This document shows, in pieces, positions 43,001 to 52,902 of a DNA stretch of 64,000 bases; position 1 is the stretch's first letter; the number at the start of each line of letters is the position of its first letter. The translations under genes and the position numbers were made by a program. The notes beneath the pieces are model-generated. The model ran no database searches. It saw only the letters and a list, made by a program, of their open reading frames with translations, and was not told the DNA's origin. The DNA is from Cyclina sinensis (lineage: Eukaryota > Mollusca > Bivalvia > Venerida > Veneridae), in assembly GCA_012932295.1 (NCBI GenBank), contig JAAONU010000004.1:11346630-11410629 (forward strand), written 5' to 3'.

Positions 43001-44702
43001 CAGAGAAATGTTTTTCGCTGAATGTTAGCGCGACCTGTTCTCTGAAAACAAGGTATTATATAAAACATATACATTGTGTATTGTTCCTCTTATCACAAAA
43101 CGCACGCTGTTTTCCATTTAATATAATCTTAATAAATTTTCTTATATTACAGACATGTAATATAACTCGAAAAATAACATTTCAAATTTACTTCTTGCAA
43201 CAATTATATAATATACTATATTACATTTACAGTTTTTCAAGGCATTATCATATAGTTTAATTATTTCAAATAGGTATGCATTTTGTTTTCATTTTCATTA
43301 GATCATTCTAACAATTTATTTTTAAGATATTAAGACATATTTTTCTTGGTGGATTTTGAAGAAAATTGAAACAAGTGTAATGGTTAAACACATTTTACTG
43401 GTGGGTTTGATCATGTGCTAAAATAAACAGACATTCGTTTTATATTAACTATTTTTCAACTAGCCTTAAGCTGTCTAAAAATAAACAATCTTCTGAAATC
43501 GTTGAATACAAGTAAACTTTATACAAAATGAAATGTAAACTCATGTTATGATCCTCTTGTTTAAAATACATAAAACGAGAAAAAAATCAGACGACAAATA
43601 AAAAAACATCACCCCAAATAGAACAAAAATGTTGATATCCAAATTCCAATGCGTTTGAAGTTCGGAGCATTTTGTTTTAGTTTTCAACAACATTGAGTTC
43701 TCAATAATACACATTTAAACAGTTTAATGCAATTACGTAAGCATGTCGAATATAACGATTTTATTCGAGGGCCCTTCAGGTGGAGATGATGATCGTTTAT
43801 TTCATTTATGAATATATTTTCCATTTAATTTGCACATCTTACAGAGAAACAGTGTACTTATCTATAAAGTGTACCCTAGTTCAATTTGTTTTAACTCGAA
43901 CTTAACTGATAAAAATATTCTATATCTTTCTAAAAGGATAAAAAACATGACTCATTGGGCATCGGACACAGAATGTTTAGCAAAATGTCAGAATATAACC
44001 GAGGTGGGAGAAGGCACTCTGGAGTCATCTGAAGACAAAAAAGGTACAGACAATACTCCGTTTAATATCATTACTTGCTGGTCATCCCTTATAGTCGAGA
44101 TGTCAGTTAACTTCCCTTTTCTAGTAAATTTCAAATAAATAAATGTGATACAGTAGCATCAGTATTACTGTATTTTACCACGGCTTACTGGCCTTTTCGT
44201 TGTTATAACATTAAGAAAAAGTATAGTGAACCACGTGTAATAAATATATCAATATATCGAACCAAGTGATCAGAAATGTGACATCCAAGAATACAGTCTA
44301 TATTCCTTTTAAAATATACATATAATATACATCATTGACTTACACTGATATTTAGAAAAAATGTTTAATCAATACATATAAACCACATCATCTGAATGTC
44401 ATGAATACAGTCTATATTCCTTTTGCAATATACATATATAAAACATTATGCTTATGATAGGAAAACAGATTATATATAAAGACTATATTCCCTTTTCAGG
44501 CTTCGTAAATAAAGTGAAAAAGATATCCAAACTGAGTGAAAAAGAAAAGGCCGAGATAAAAAGCATTGACAGCTACACGGAGTATATGAAAGAAATGCAG
44601 GCAGCAGCAAGGAGCGAGCGAGAGCTGATGGAAACCCAGAAGTTGTACTTTCAACTTAAGATTAAGTCCAAATACGATAGAAAAAGGGACTTGTATCAGT
44701 GA
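31451..44702 (+). CDS. Calpain-like pseudoprotease with C2L domains (~18 exons)
   Basis: Exons that join in phase: 31451-31930, 32259-32390, 32762-32820, 33535-33751, 34248-34316 (perhaps continuing to 34910), 35318-35439, 36078-36179, 37408-37508, 38356-38465, 38908-39012, 39475-39558, 39755-39924, 40183-40259, 40767-40836, 42926-43052, 43845-43868, 43937-44043, 44500-44702. Calpain landmarks in order: FIDHYFGP...VEWKRPK, the Cys-box as RTNWLLSLMAML, LTGGWSEYIDF, the His-box as NKAFVVTAI, and AWISFGDFINYFSGVTIC, followed by C2L segments such as RVKPGYYLAVPSTKE and YKLKAGSYCVVLDL. Calpains are intracellular Ca2+-regulated Cys proteases; here Cys is Asn186, His is Lys309 and the NPWG Asn-box is not found, so it should be inactive. 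MGSGVSLC at the start fits N-myristoylation. The C-terminal ~65 residues are Lys/Glu-rich and helical. Exon structure is supported by phases, but the exon 5 junction has a one-base problem. Confidence 0.8.
32259..32390 (+). CDS. Calpain-like exon 2, altered Cys-box
   Basis: Acceptor ACTGTAG|GAG, donor GAG|GTATTA, 44 codons. RTNWLLSLMAMLKDIPVLF aligns with calpain GDCWFLAALASL; the Trp is kept while the nucleophile position is Asn. Confidence 0.85.
32762..32820 (+). CDS. Calpain-like exon 3
   Basis: Acceptor TATATGCAG|ATT, donor GGAG|GTATTT; phase 0 in, 2 out. IIPEDAWNREGGFFQCNLW matches calpain VVPxxQ...GIFHFxFW. Confidence 0.82.
33082..33215 (+). pseudogene. Decayed calpain exon (in-frame stop plus frameshifts)
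   Basis: Good acceptor (AACACAG|G) and donor (GCAAG|GTGAGA) bracket 134 bp that clearly derive from the calpain segment between exons 3 and 4. Pieces of homology sit in three frames: FG at the start, YIDDCLPVVDRNELWGAKF in the middle, and WPALLEKAFAR at the end. A TGA (33096-33098) stands where calpains have Trp. The length is not compatible with the phase 2/2 neighbours; two single-base insertions into a 132-bp ancestor would explain it. Confidence 0.8.
33535..33751 (+). CDS. Calpain-like exon 4
   Basis: Acceptor ATTTTCAG|G, donor AAT|GTACGC; phase 2 in, 0 out. HYGNYKAI and TFQTLTGGWSEYIDF match calpain GSYEAL...DFTGGxxE. It joins either exon 3 directly or the decayed exon. Confidence 0.85.
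34018..34056. repeat. (GA)n microsatellite
   Basis: About 19 GA dinucleotides in the intron between calpain-like exons 4 and 5. Confidence 0.95.
34248..34910 (+). CDS. Calpain-like exon 5, altered His-box, and following 30-bp coding-like repeats
   Basis: Acceptor TTTTAAG|ACA, phase 0 in. ERNKAFVVTAIKEE aligns with calpain GHAYSVT, with Lys at the His position. A strong donor (GAA|GTAAGT) ends it at 34316, but phase 0 would then hit a stop at the start of exon 6. Downstream, an open frame from 34321 carries ~18 ten-residue repeats (EDPCVNVAES type) and ends at AA|GTAATT (34910), phase 2, exactly the phase exon 6 needs. The two frames differ by one base and overlap only in 34321-34352. Confidence 0.55.
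34351..34905 (+). repeat. 30-bp minisatellite, ~18 copies, coding-like
   Basis: Unit GTAAACGTCGCTGAGAGTGA then GGATCCTTGT, read VNVAESEDPC. Variants (TGT/TAT, GTA/GGA, AGT/CGT) keep the frame open. Acidic decapeptides would result. A sub-block of about seven units is itself duplicated (34381-34560 resembles 34561-34740). Confidence 0.95.
35318..35439 (+). CDS. Calpain-like exon 6
   Basis: Acceptor TTTTTTTCAG|C, donor ACAG|GTAGTG; phase 2 in, 1 out. AWISFGDFINYFSGVTIC is the calpain WMSFxDFxxxFxxLEIC end of the protease core. Confidence 0.88.
36078..36179 (+). CDS. Calpain-like exon 7, start of first C2L
   Basis: Phase 1 in and out. GDWFLDMAAGSHYRISNP and RYIFKV match calpain W..G..AGG......NPQF.I. 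Confidence 0.85.
37408..37508 (+). CDS. Calpain-like exon 8
   Basis: Acceptor ATTTCAG|GT, donor AAG|GTTGTG; phase 1 in, 0 out. KVPIVVQICQKLQN is a C2L beta-strand segment. Confidence 0.82.
38356..38465 (+). CDS. Calpain-like exon 9
   Basis: Acceptor TTTTTAG|GTC, donor ACAG|GTATAA; phase 0 in, 2 out. An acidic run (EETEEEE) precedes KVCAVQLLGES. Confidence 0.8.
38908..39012 (+). CDS. Calpain-like exon 10
   Basis: Acceptor ATTTTAG|G, donor TCAG|GTAGGA; phase 2 in and out. VKPGYYLAVPSTKE then FLVRVFT is the C2L signature LKPGEYVIVPST...FCIRVFS. Confidence 0.88.
39475..39558 (+). CDS. Calpain-like exon 11
   Basis: Acceptor CTTTTTTCAG|G, donor GTGG|GTAAAC; phase 2 in and out. EIGPEYNIFEFDVFNPLD; linker between C2L units. 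Confidence 0.75.
39755..39924 (+). CDS. Calpain-like exon 12
   Basis: Acceptor TTGTTGCAG|G, donor ACAG|GTTAGA; phase 2 in, 1 out. FSQTILIKWKIGEISSSEQ; no known motif seen. Confidence 0.75.
40183..40259 (+). CDS. Calpain-like exon 13, further C2L
   Basis: Acceptor ACTTTCAG|AA, donor CAG|GTGAAA; phase 1 in, 0 out. QLIAFTLLLERRSEKTYPLQ resembles the first strands of a C2L domain. Confidence 0.75.
40767..40836 (+). CDS. Calpain-like exon 14
   Basis: Acceptor TTTTTTTAG|ATA, donor AACG|GTATAG; phase 0 in, 1 out; IRDPVASSMSRKTNCGYIE. Confidence 0.7.
41200..42750 (-). mobile_element. LINE reverse-transcriptase remnant
   Basis: Minus-strand translation shows, out of frame with each other, YGFRKGRSRVDC, MAFKQGESLSPFLHIKFIND, LLFADDTALFFYSEQELQIL and YLGVTLSSYGSF: the RT palm motifs including the (F/Y)ADD catalytic box. 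Many stops and shifts; dead. Lies in calpain-like intron 14. Confidence 0.85.
42926..43052 (+). CDS. Calpain-like exon 15, end of C2L
   Basis: Acceptor AATTTCAG|AT, donor ACAAG|GTATTA; phase 1 in, 2 out. YKLKAGSYCVVLDL repeats the C2L signature. Confidence 0.78.
43845..44043 (+). CDS. Calpain-like exons 16-17 with a possible 68-bp intron
   Basis: Phase 2 from exon 15 reads RETVYLSIK, then meets a stop unless a 68-bp intron (43869-43936, GTGTAC...AAAAG) is removed. The downstream part reads IKNMTHWASDTECLAKC and ends DKKG at AAAG|GTACAG, phase 1. Without that intron the region is also open, but only from a phase 0 entry that no upstream donor gives. Confidence 0.5.
44500..44702 (+). CDS. Calpain-like last exon
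   Basis: Acceptor CCCTTTTCAG|GC, phase 1 in; ends TGA. A charged helical tail (KLSEKEKAEIKSIDSY, ELMETQKLYFQLKIKSKY). Candidate poly(A) signals AATAAA at 45096 and 45112. Confidence 0.8.
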
Positions 44703-46025
44703 TGCGTCTCGGATCCTTTAGTCAGAAAATAATTTATATGTAAAAAGGAATTGTGGGGAAAAAATCTGTGAAACATGTGGTTGCAAGGAAAATTTGTGAT
44801 TAAAATTACTAAAGATTAAGTTTCAAGATCTCAGAAAGTTTTTATTTTATTTCGTTATTTTCTAAAGAATCTATATCAATATTTTATCGTCTAATCGGCG
44901 ATGCCAATTTATACCTTGTGGATGTAAAATATATTTCCTAAAATCCTGTATTGTTTCCATATTTGATGAGCTGGTACATATAAACTTGTTTTGCATGCCT
45001 TTCTTCGTGAGTGACTAACAGAAAATGGCACCTTGAGAGTTGTCAGACTTCAGAATTGCTATCTGTAGAAATTAATGTTTTTTTTATAAAAACTTAATAA
45101 ATTTTTAAGAAAATAAAGATACAGAATAATAAGATGATTTAACGTTGTTCTGTAAAACAAGAGATTAATTTGGACTAGCTAAATAAATTTGTAGAATAAT
45201 CCAAGTATCTATCAGTTTTATATAACTTTAAAGATATTCCTACAAATCTAATAATCCAACAAATTTGTTGAGAAAGTATTTTAATTTGAACAATCATTGA
45301 TGATAATATCAATTTATTAGTTAGATTTGTACCTGCATGCTATTTGACTATTTTGTAAACATGAAATATACTGCTCCAGTGAATATGTGGAATGTTTAAA
45401 GAAATGTAAACCCAGTTATGTAAATAAATTATTTGAGGTTATAAAACATGTATGTGAATGAAATACTCCTTTTCAATGGCCACAGTGCAACTAAATAACA
45501 CACATATTTTTCTGTTAAAATTCAAAAGAAAAAACTATTAGCTATGATACAATAAATACATTCAATTTTAGTGTTAAATTTTAAACAAACAGTACACTTA
45601 ATAGCACAACCAACTGTATATCAATTGATACAACTGTATTCCATGCAAGTCCTGGACGGGTTGAATAAACTATTACAATAATCAAATAGTTTACAGTTGC
45701 ACTAAACAGATCAAATAGTTGAGATCGGACTGTATGGAAGATACAACGCTTTCGTATATACACGCGATATTTAGTTGCTTAACGGCTGCACAACAACATT
45801 TAATGCAAAAATGTCACCAAATGGTAATTAACTATTGTTCCAAGCCTAGGAATAAAACATTGAGGAAGAAACTTGAGAAATATATGATTATACTATGAAT
45901 TCCATTTGAAAACAAGACCGAGTGAAACACTATAGCCTTACTACAACGTTCAAAAAGAGTGGTATCAGCTGTGTGCAAGGTTCCCTTTCCTCCATATGAA
46001 AACTGGTAAAAGGCGCAAAAAGTTG
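44703..46025. other. Spacer between convergent calpain-like and Ig receptor genes
   Basis: AT-rich. Holds poly(A) candidates for the calpain-like gene; no coding exon seen. Confidence 0.5.
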
Positions 46026-46090
46026 TCATAGGCGACTAGATGCAATATTTGTGTTGACGTATAATTCCAAATGTTGTTCTGGAGAGCTTT
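46026..46090 (-). CDS. Ig receptor last coding exon, YVN tail
   Basis: Acceptor TCATTTTCAG|AA; SSPEQHLELYVNTNIASSRL then TGA. LYVNT matches the pYxN Grb2-type SH2 docking consensus. Confidence 0.6.
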
Positions 46091-49000
46091 CTGAAAATGA
46101 AAACAATACCATGATAAAGAATTAAAACACTGTTTGCTAAAAGTTTTATGTTGCCATATATAGTTCAGTATCAGTATAAATAGAATAAATATTTTTTACT
46201 GGTTCGGTAGTTACGGCGACTACTTACGACCACCGAATCGCAACATAGTTAACATTGTGTATGACAAGAAACTTGGAAAGAGAAATATACATGTAATAGA
46301 ATAGCCAAGTCTAAATTATCCTGCAAGTGACATATTTTTCGGATATCGTTCAAAGCCGAATTAATAAACCACATACAATGAACAGAATCCATAAAAATAC
46401 TTACCGCAAAAATGTTTCACAATCGTAAACCTTCCAACAGATCACATACTAGCTATTATTTAAACTTTTTTCATCGAAACATTTTCATGATAATCGCCGC
46501 TTATGCAATTTCATTTACTTAAAGGATATTTTGAAGAATAATATTGCTTCTTGCATACACACCCTGTTCACATTAGCTTAAAAGGCAAGTACAAAAAAGC
46601 AAATGACACTTCATTGTTAATGCTAATGTCAAACATAAACGAAAAAATGAGGAAAGTGTTTTTTCTACCGTCTGTTAAATCGAAAAAAATGGCTACGTAG
46701 AGTTCCCTCCAGAATTAAACTCACTTTACTTGTACTTGCAATCAAAAATCTTATTTCATGTGAAGACTTTTAACAGTTTTCAACTTTTGATCGATTTCAA
46801 CTGAAACAGTATGACGTGAGGAAACAGATGGCTCATAGTAACAGAATGAAATATGTTTGACTTTTTAAATCTTGTTTTATTTTATACCGAAGTTAAACGT
46901 ACTGTGGCTTTACTTCCTGTTCATTATTTATAAGCGGAGTCAAAGCTTAGGAGGTGGAGCCCAGAACCTTAGTCAAAGCAAATGCTTATGATCTTTGCTC
47001 GTCACATGAACTTTTATTTGCGATCACAAAATCTTATGAGAAGGTCATAAATATTTGTGCAAATGTTAAGTTTGTGCGAAATATCTTTACAAATCAAACC
47101 TTTTGGTCTTAGTCGGATCTATTTTACTGATTATAAATGTCCTAAAGTTGAGAAAAACGTCGAGTTGGCAAAATCTTGCAAATGCACACACATCTATTCT
47201 GTTGATATGTTAATTGAACTATGTTGCTCAATTTTCAAAGTCAGTCATCACCTCTTCGCAAAAAGTAAGACTACAAAAAAAGCTTCATTCTTCTGAACAA
47301 ATTTTAGTTCCATAAGCACTGTAACTGACTTTTTTCAATTCACTTTCAAATAGGAGCGGAGTAAATGATTAAAGACCATGTCATAGTACCTTTCGGCTGA
47401 ACGTCTTCCTAATGTTTGGCAGGTGTTACGTTTCTGGATTCATTTCCATTTCTGTTTCGTACCTAGAAATCATAACCGTATGATAGGTTATCAGGGCTCA
47501 TCTTTTAGATATATAAATGCCTATCACATTCAGTTTTAAACTTTAAATCTATATGGGATCCTGTCAGTGTACATGTGATTGTGTCGTTTTATTTTATCAA
47601 ACTGATATAGATGAAAGCAATCACGACTTAACCTGTTTATTCTGACTTTCTTGCCAACGTGTTTAGGAAATCCAGGCTGGCCTCTTGAGAGCTCAGTTAG
47701 ACTTTTTTTCTGGTCAGGCCGCGCATGAGCGTTTATATGTCGATACTATTTACTTTGATTTTGTACTATCCATATTTTTCATTCAATATCGAATGATAAA
47801 GCTGATGACGATTCGGTTAAAGATTAAGATATATTTTATCACTAAATGGAAATTTGATTCGATGAAATAGTTGTTGCTAACCGTTCCAAAGTTGCGAAAG
47901 TTTATTCCTGATAATGTTTTCTTTTGTTTCTTCATAATTAATTACCTAATATTTTAAACATTAGAAAAACTGTTGGCTTGTTTGAGGTTGTCATGTCTGA
48001 GCTTAAGTTTAAACTATAAAAGACACTTGTTATTTAACATGGACAAAGAGGAAAGTCCTTGTGAGAAAACTCTCTTGCCTTTCTGCATAACTGTAATCTA
48101 AAAGTGTAATAATTGATAATTTGACACATTGTAAATTGTTCATTAAAACAAAACAAAAATGTCGAAACATATCTCATGACACTTACGACTTGTTTTCTCT
48201 TCCAGATTTTGTTGTGCTGGCATCAGCTGGTTGAGAGCTTGAGGTTTTCAAACCTGTAAATATGATAAAGACAGAGCTTTGTCGACTTTTAGTTGATATA
48301 TATTGTTTCTTATTCAGTTTGTTTGAAACTTGTGGTAAATATGTGTCTATTAACTATCTAAACAGAGAAATTTTAACTCGACTTAATACGTCAAACATAA
48401 GCGTTTACTAAAGTTTAGTTCAAGAAAACCTAATTATGCCCCCAAAGAGAGGCACATACAACTAACTTTGGCTATAATTTCCTTATTAGTGAGTGATTTT
48501 ACTTCATACTTGGACACAACACCCCTTTGGAAAAGTCCTTTAAATGGCCTATAGTTATTTGACCTTAACTCCTGAATGACCTTCACCTTGAAGATCAAAT
48601 TGTCCAAAAACTTTAACATTGGCAATAACTTCCTTATTATTAAGTGGATTAACTTCATACTTGAACACAACACCCCTTTTGTACAAGACGTTCCAAATGA
48701 CCAAATTTATTTGACCTTGATCCCTGTCTAACCTTCATCATGTAGATCATACTGTCCGAAAAATTAAACGTTGGCAAAAACTTTCTTATTAGTATGTGGA
48801 TTTACTTCATACTTGAACACAACACCCCTTTAGACAAGACCTTTCAAATTATCTGTATTTATTTGACCTTTACCCCTGACTGACCTTCACTTCGAAGATC
48901 CTACTGTCCAAAAAGGTTAACGTTGGCAAAAACTTTCTTATTAGTGAGCGGATTTACTTTATACTTGGACACAACACCCTTTTGGACAAGACGTTACAGA

Positions 49001-52000
49001 TGACCTATATTTATTTGACCTTGATTCCTGAATGACCTACACCTTTAAGATTTAATTGTCTAAAAACGTTTACATCTGCCAAACCTTCCTTATTAGTAAA
49101 TGCATATACCTCATACTTTGATACAAAATCCCTTTTGACAAGACCTTCCAATTGATCTATATTTATTTGACCTTGCTCCTGATTGACTGGTCCTTAGCTG
49201 AAAGGTCAAAGCACCACTTCAGAGGCATTGTCATCTTACAGTGACGGTTCTTGTTATAGTATGTTACTCGATTGAAATTCTAAAACAAAAACAAAGCACG
49301 AGAATATAAAACATACAAGAAGACCAATGTGATTGGCCCCTTCTCATATAGACGAAAACACCACAGAGGCCCAGTATTATGGTCGTAACAGCCTGGATAC
49401 TCCCCAATAAGGCTATTGCGATCGTAAAAGCTGAATTATCTGTAAAGAAAATATGAACTTATTATTCCCATAACTTTCATTTGATATAAACTCATATCAG
49501 CTAGAACATTTAATGTAGTATGTTACATAAAGTCATGTCTTTGGATCAACTCAATGATAATCACATTTAACTGATTATTGTTTTTATGAAAACTGATACT
49601 AGTATATCTAAAACAGAAAAAATCCTATCAGTAGTCACCTGTGACGTGAACAATAAGACTTCTGTTCACAAAAATATCCACACCAGTTCTTGTAGCCATA
49701 CATACATATTCCCCTGTCGTGTCGGAACTGACCTTCTCAAGATGCAAGATGTGTCCTCTGCCTAGTCTGTCCCATGAAACTGAGCAAGCTGGGTTGCAGT
49801 CGACTGAGCAAGATATTTCAGGCATGGTCTCTCCGCTGTTGAGGAAATAATGTACTTGGTTGGGTAAGAACTGAAGAGGTGCTTCAGGTCCAACTGAAAT
49901 ATGTTAAAAACCGCTTTTTATAAACGTCTTGTTCCCTGTTCGTTCAACTTCAAGACTGTGTTGCTACACATTGAAATAAAAAATTGACTTCACAAACACA
50001 GGAAAAAACGTATACAATTAAAGCCTTTTCGCCTTTTTGCCAAATTTAACGAATTTAAATTCTTGTAAAAGAAATATTTATTATTTTTTTCTATATTTTC
50101 CTTTTTATTAAGAGGTATTATATTTGCTTATTTAACATTCATATGATCTTAGCTTGCATTTGATTTTTTTTATAAAATCCCAGACATTTCAGATATTATA
50201 ATATATATTTCAAAGACATTTGACAAGTGCAAAAGAATAAAATTGCTGCAAGTGTAAGTGGATTATCTTTGATTGTGCAAATTATTGCATACACAGAATG
50301 AGTTTTCCCTTTATTTAATTCGTGTTGAGGAATCAATATTTTTTATATTAATTTCATTATCAAAATTAACGTAATTTCGTAAAATTGTTTGATAACAATT
50401 GACGGCTTGTGATTTGGAGAACTTATTATTGCGATTAAATACAAAGTAATCAATAAATTTACTATATAGTTTTTTAGATGCTCGTTTTTCTTTTTTCAGG
50501 AGTGTACATTAGAAAATGTCACTTGCTTTGCTTTTTCATAATGTTTTAGACTTTAATTCTAACCGGTTGTTTATTATTTTGCCACCTTGTAATAAATATT
50601 TCTATTCAGATATTACTACAAGTTATCTTGGGAATCATAACTGCGTTACGAAAGGAAAAATGGAAGAAAACGTTTCTTAATTCATAAATTTATTAACCAT
50701 CCTCAATGAATCAGCAAATAAATCTTTACAAGATGACCAAATTACGATCACAACTAGTATATAGTCTGAAATATTGCGCTCCTTGACGCGTAATATTATA
50801 GTACTCCACGGGAAGACACATGTATCTCTCTCATTACGAAGCAAATAACCTATAAATATTGTGTTGCAAATACAAGTCAATATCTTTAAATTGCTTCAAA
50901 TTGTGTTAAATAATTGCTCTTACATGTGACTTGCACTGTATAATTTGTCTCGCTAGTCAAACCAGTGTCTTGCACTGCACGATATGTAATGTTTTTCCCG
51001 ACTAGAGTCCTTGATATACTTGCTATCCAGATCGAACCGTCTTGGATAACAAGCTGAGGGTCATGAGAAACGTTCCTGCCGTCAACTAACCACATCATTG
51101 TTGCATTAACTAAAGGGCGCCTAATTTCAGAAGCTTTTGGATGTCCGTAAAAATAAGCAGGGCTGTGTTCTTCAATGTGTCCTTCAGGCTGACGATAAAT
51201 ACCTAGAATTGAATTGAATATTGATAATACTAGTCTTATGAACATTAATGTGTATTATAAGCACAATAAGTTGTGCTCATTATAGAGCATTTATATACAC
51301 TGTTTAAAGGGTATGCAGAAATAAATGTTAAATTATTCATTTTGTATTAAACATTTTTATTACACTCCAATCTCTTTAAAGTTATAATACTGCCCAAAAT
51401 CGTCATGAAAATTAAACCAAATATGAACTCTAGAATGGTTAAAATATTTTCAACACCCAATCTGCACAGTTATTTTTTGTGGATGACAAGACGTCCTTGA
51501 GATACGTTAGGATTGAATTATAAAATATTTAATGACCCGGTCTTAAATTGAGTCGGAAAACGCCGAAAACACTTCCGATTCGCCAATATCCTTGAAACAA
51601 GTCGTCAGTGTTACATGATCAATTGGAATATGTCACATAGAAAACAGTAGTGGATTACTAAAAACGTATTTTTATTCAAAAAGATATAAAAACAACAATG
51701 TATTCGGAAGTGAAGTCGTTAAAGCCTTTACGATACTGAGAAAAAGCTTTAACAAACATAATAGAGGATGAAGTAGATCAGTTGAAAATACTTATCGGAA
51801 CTAAATTTATCAAGACCAGTAAATAAGATGTTGTCTTTTAATAACTTATGTATGCAAATAAGCATCTTCCGACTAAATCCGGCAATGGTGGAGAGGGTTT
51901 AGAAAAAGAAAGTAGGCGTTTTTATATCCGCTGCCATCCACGAACATTGTTCAGTTTTAAGTGAAAATAAACATTAAATTTGCTTTTTTAACAAGTTGTC

Positions 52001-52731
52001 CATGCATTGGTGCGAATAGTTGCATCATTTGACAATAATCTTATATTTTTGTTAATGGGCAGTATTATAACTTTAAAAGTTGCTGATAGAAATATAGATT
52101 CAGTTTTATTACACTCTCATTATGAAGCATATAGATTTTAGTCGCGTCCTTGTGACACCTTTCGTGACACAATACCGCGTTCTCTAAAATATACATATGC
52201 AATCTGTTTTACCATTCATTACAGAAATACCTATTCCTCAAACTTCTAAAAATTAATTAAGAAAAATGAAAGAGCAAAGTTCGGTAAAACATAGAGATGA
52301 AAAATGATAATTTGAAAAATTAGAGCAGAAGGATTAAACAATCTTATTGTTTAATATCAATTTTCACTGTTAAAAGAAATACTCACCCATGACAAAGAGA
52401 GCAAAGCAAAAATAATTAGACCAGTCTACACTCAGCACATAAGTTCCATTATCTGTCATTTCAACATCATGTATAATTGTCGTAAGACGCATATTGCCAG
52501 CTTTTATTTCAGTTTTATTTTTCAGCCAAATATCATTAAAGGACATATCATCAGTTATGTCAGACAGGTCCTGTGTGATATCGAAATTTCGTAAATATGA
52601 CGCATATATAGAGTAATTTCCTGTATTGTTGTGTTTTGTGAAATTAGACGAGAAAACAGATGAAATATCTTCAGCACTGCACATCGCTTTCGAACCTTCT
52701 GGAACAAAAAGTGTCAGGTTGTGGTCACAGT
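46026..52731 (-). CDS. Ig-domain type I membrane receptor, 5' end missing (~397 aa seen)
   Basis: Minus-strand exons 52731-52387, 51202-50924, 49893-49639, 49439-49317, 48253-48187, 47462-47430, 46430-46405, 46090-46026 join with consistent phases. Three Ig-like exons come first, each phase 1/1, as usual for Ig superfamily genes. Ig1 has DVEMTDNGTYVLSVDW, Ig2 lacks the usual cysteine pair, Ig3 has SSDTTGEYVCMA. Many N-glycosylation sites are present. Then FTIAIALLGSIQAVTTIILG, a membrane helix ending VYMRR. The cytoplasmic tail contains YETEMEMNPE and ends PEQHLELYVNTNIASSRL; YVN fits the Grb2 SH2 docking consensus. The role is probably surface recognition or adhesion with tyrosine-based signalling; the ligand is unknown. 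The signal-peptide exon was not found. The last three small exons are less certain. Confidence 0.75.
46405..46430 (-). CDS. Candidate 26-bp microexon of Ig receptor
   Basis: Strong donor GCG|GTAAGT but a weak acceptor (TTGGAAG|G). Phase 2 in and 1 out is exactly what is needed to bring the last exon into the LELYVN frame. Another frame of the same bases reads VYDCETFLR, so the assignment is tentative. Confidence 0.4.
47430..47462 (-). CDS. Ig receptor exon, cytoplasmic tail 2 (33 bp)
   Basis: Acceptor ATTTCTAG|G, donor AAAC|GTAACA; phase 2 in and out. YETEMEMNPE, a possible phosphotyrosine site. Confidence 0.5.
48187..48253 (-). CDS. Ig receptor exon, cytoplasmic tail 1
   Basis: Acceptor ATATTTACAG|GT, donor AGTC|GTAAGT; only one frame is open and it matches the phase from the membrane exon. 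LKTSSSQPADASTTKSGREN, Ser/Thr-rich. Confidence 0.72.
48437..49256. mobile_element. Repeat element with ~152-bp internal units, copy B
   Basis: Begins TATGCCCCCAAAGAGAGGCA and ends TTCAGAGGCATTGTCATCTT then ACAGTGACGGTTCTTGTTA, matching copy A with more internal units (about five). Lies in an intron of the Ig receptor gene. Confidence 0.75.
49317..49439 (-). CDS. Ig receptor exon, transmembrane segment
   Basis: Acceptor CTTTACAG|AT, donor TCTT|GTATGT; phase 1 in and out. ~24 hydrophobic residues, then a YMRR stop-transfer. Confidence 0.85.
49639..49893 (-). CDS. Ig receptor exon, Ig-like domain 3
   Basis: Acceptor ATATTTCAG|TT, donor ACAG|GTGACT; phase 1 in and out. ISCSVDCNPACSVSWD and DTTGEYVCMATR give the B-strand Cys, Trp and the DxGxYxC F-strand motif. 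Confidence 0.88.
50924..51202 (-). CDS. Ig receptor exon, Ig-like domain 2
   Basis: Acceptor ATTCTAG|GT, donor ACAT|GTAAGA; phase 1 in and out. MMWLVDGRNVSHDPQLVIQD has a C-strand Trp, but no canonical cysteines are seen. Confidence 0.8.
52387..52731 (-). CDS. Ig receptor exon, Ig-like domain 1
   Basis: Acceptor TTTCTTACAG|AC, donor ATGG|GTGAGT; phase 1 in and out, 345 bp. NLTLFVPEGSKAMCS, then DNGTYVLSVDWSNYFC. Several Asn-X-Ser/Thr sites. Confidence 0.82.
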
Positions 52732-52902
52732 CTGTAAGAAAACAAGGATCATGCATTTGATATAGTGTATTTGTTTGAAAATTGAGACTAGAGAAAAGTC
52801 TCCTTTAACAATCAAAGTGCAAGTTTTATTATGCTTAATGCGAACTGTAAAAGTTGCAATAATAACAGTAAAGGTATATTTTCACTCTCAGCAATAAGAA
52901 AT

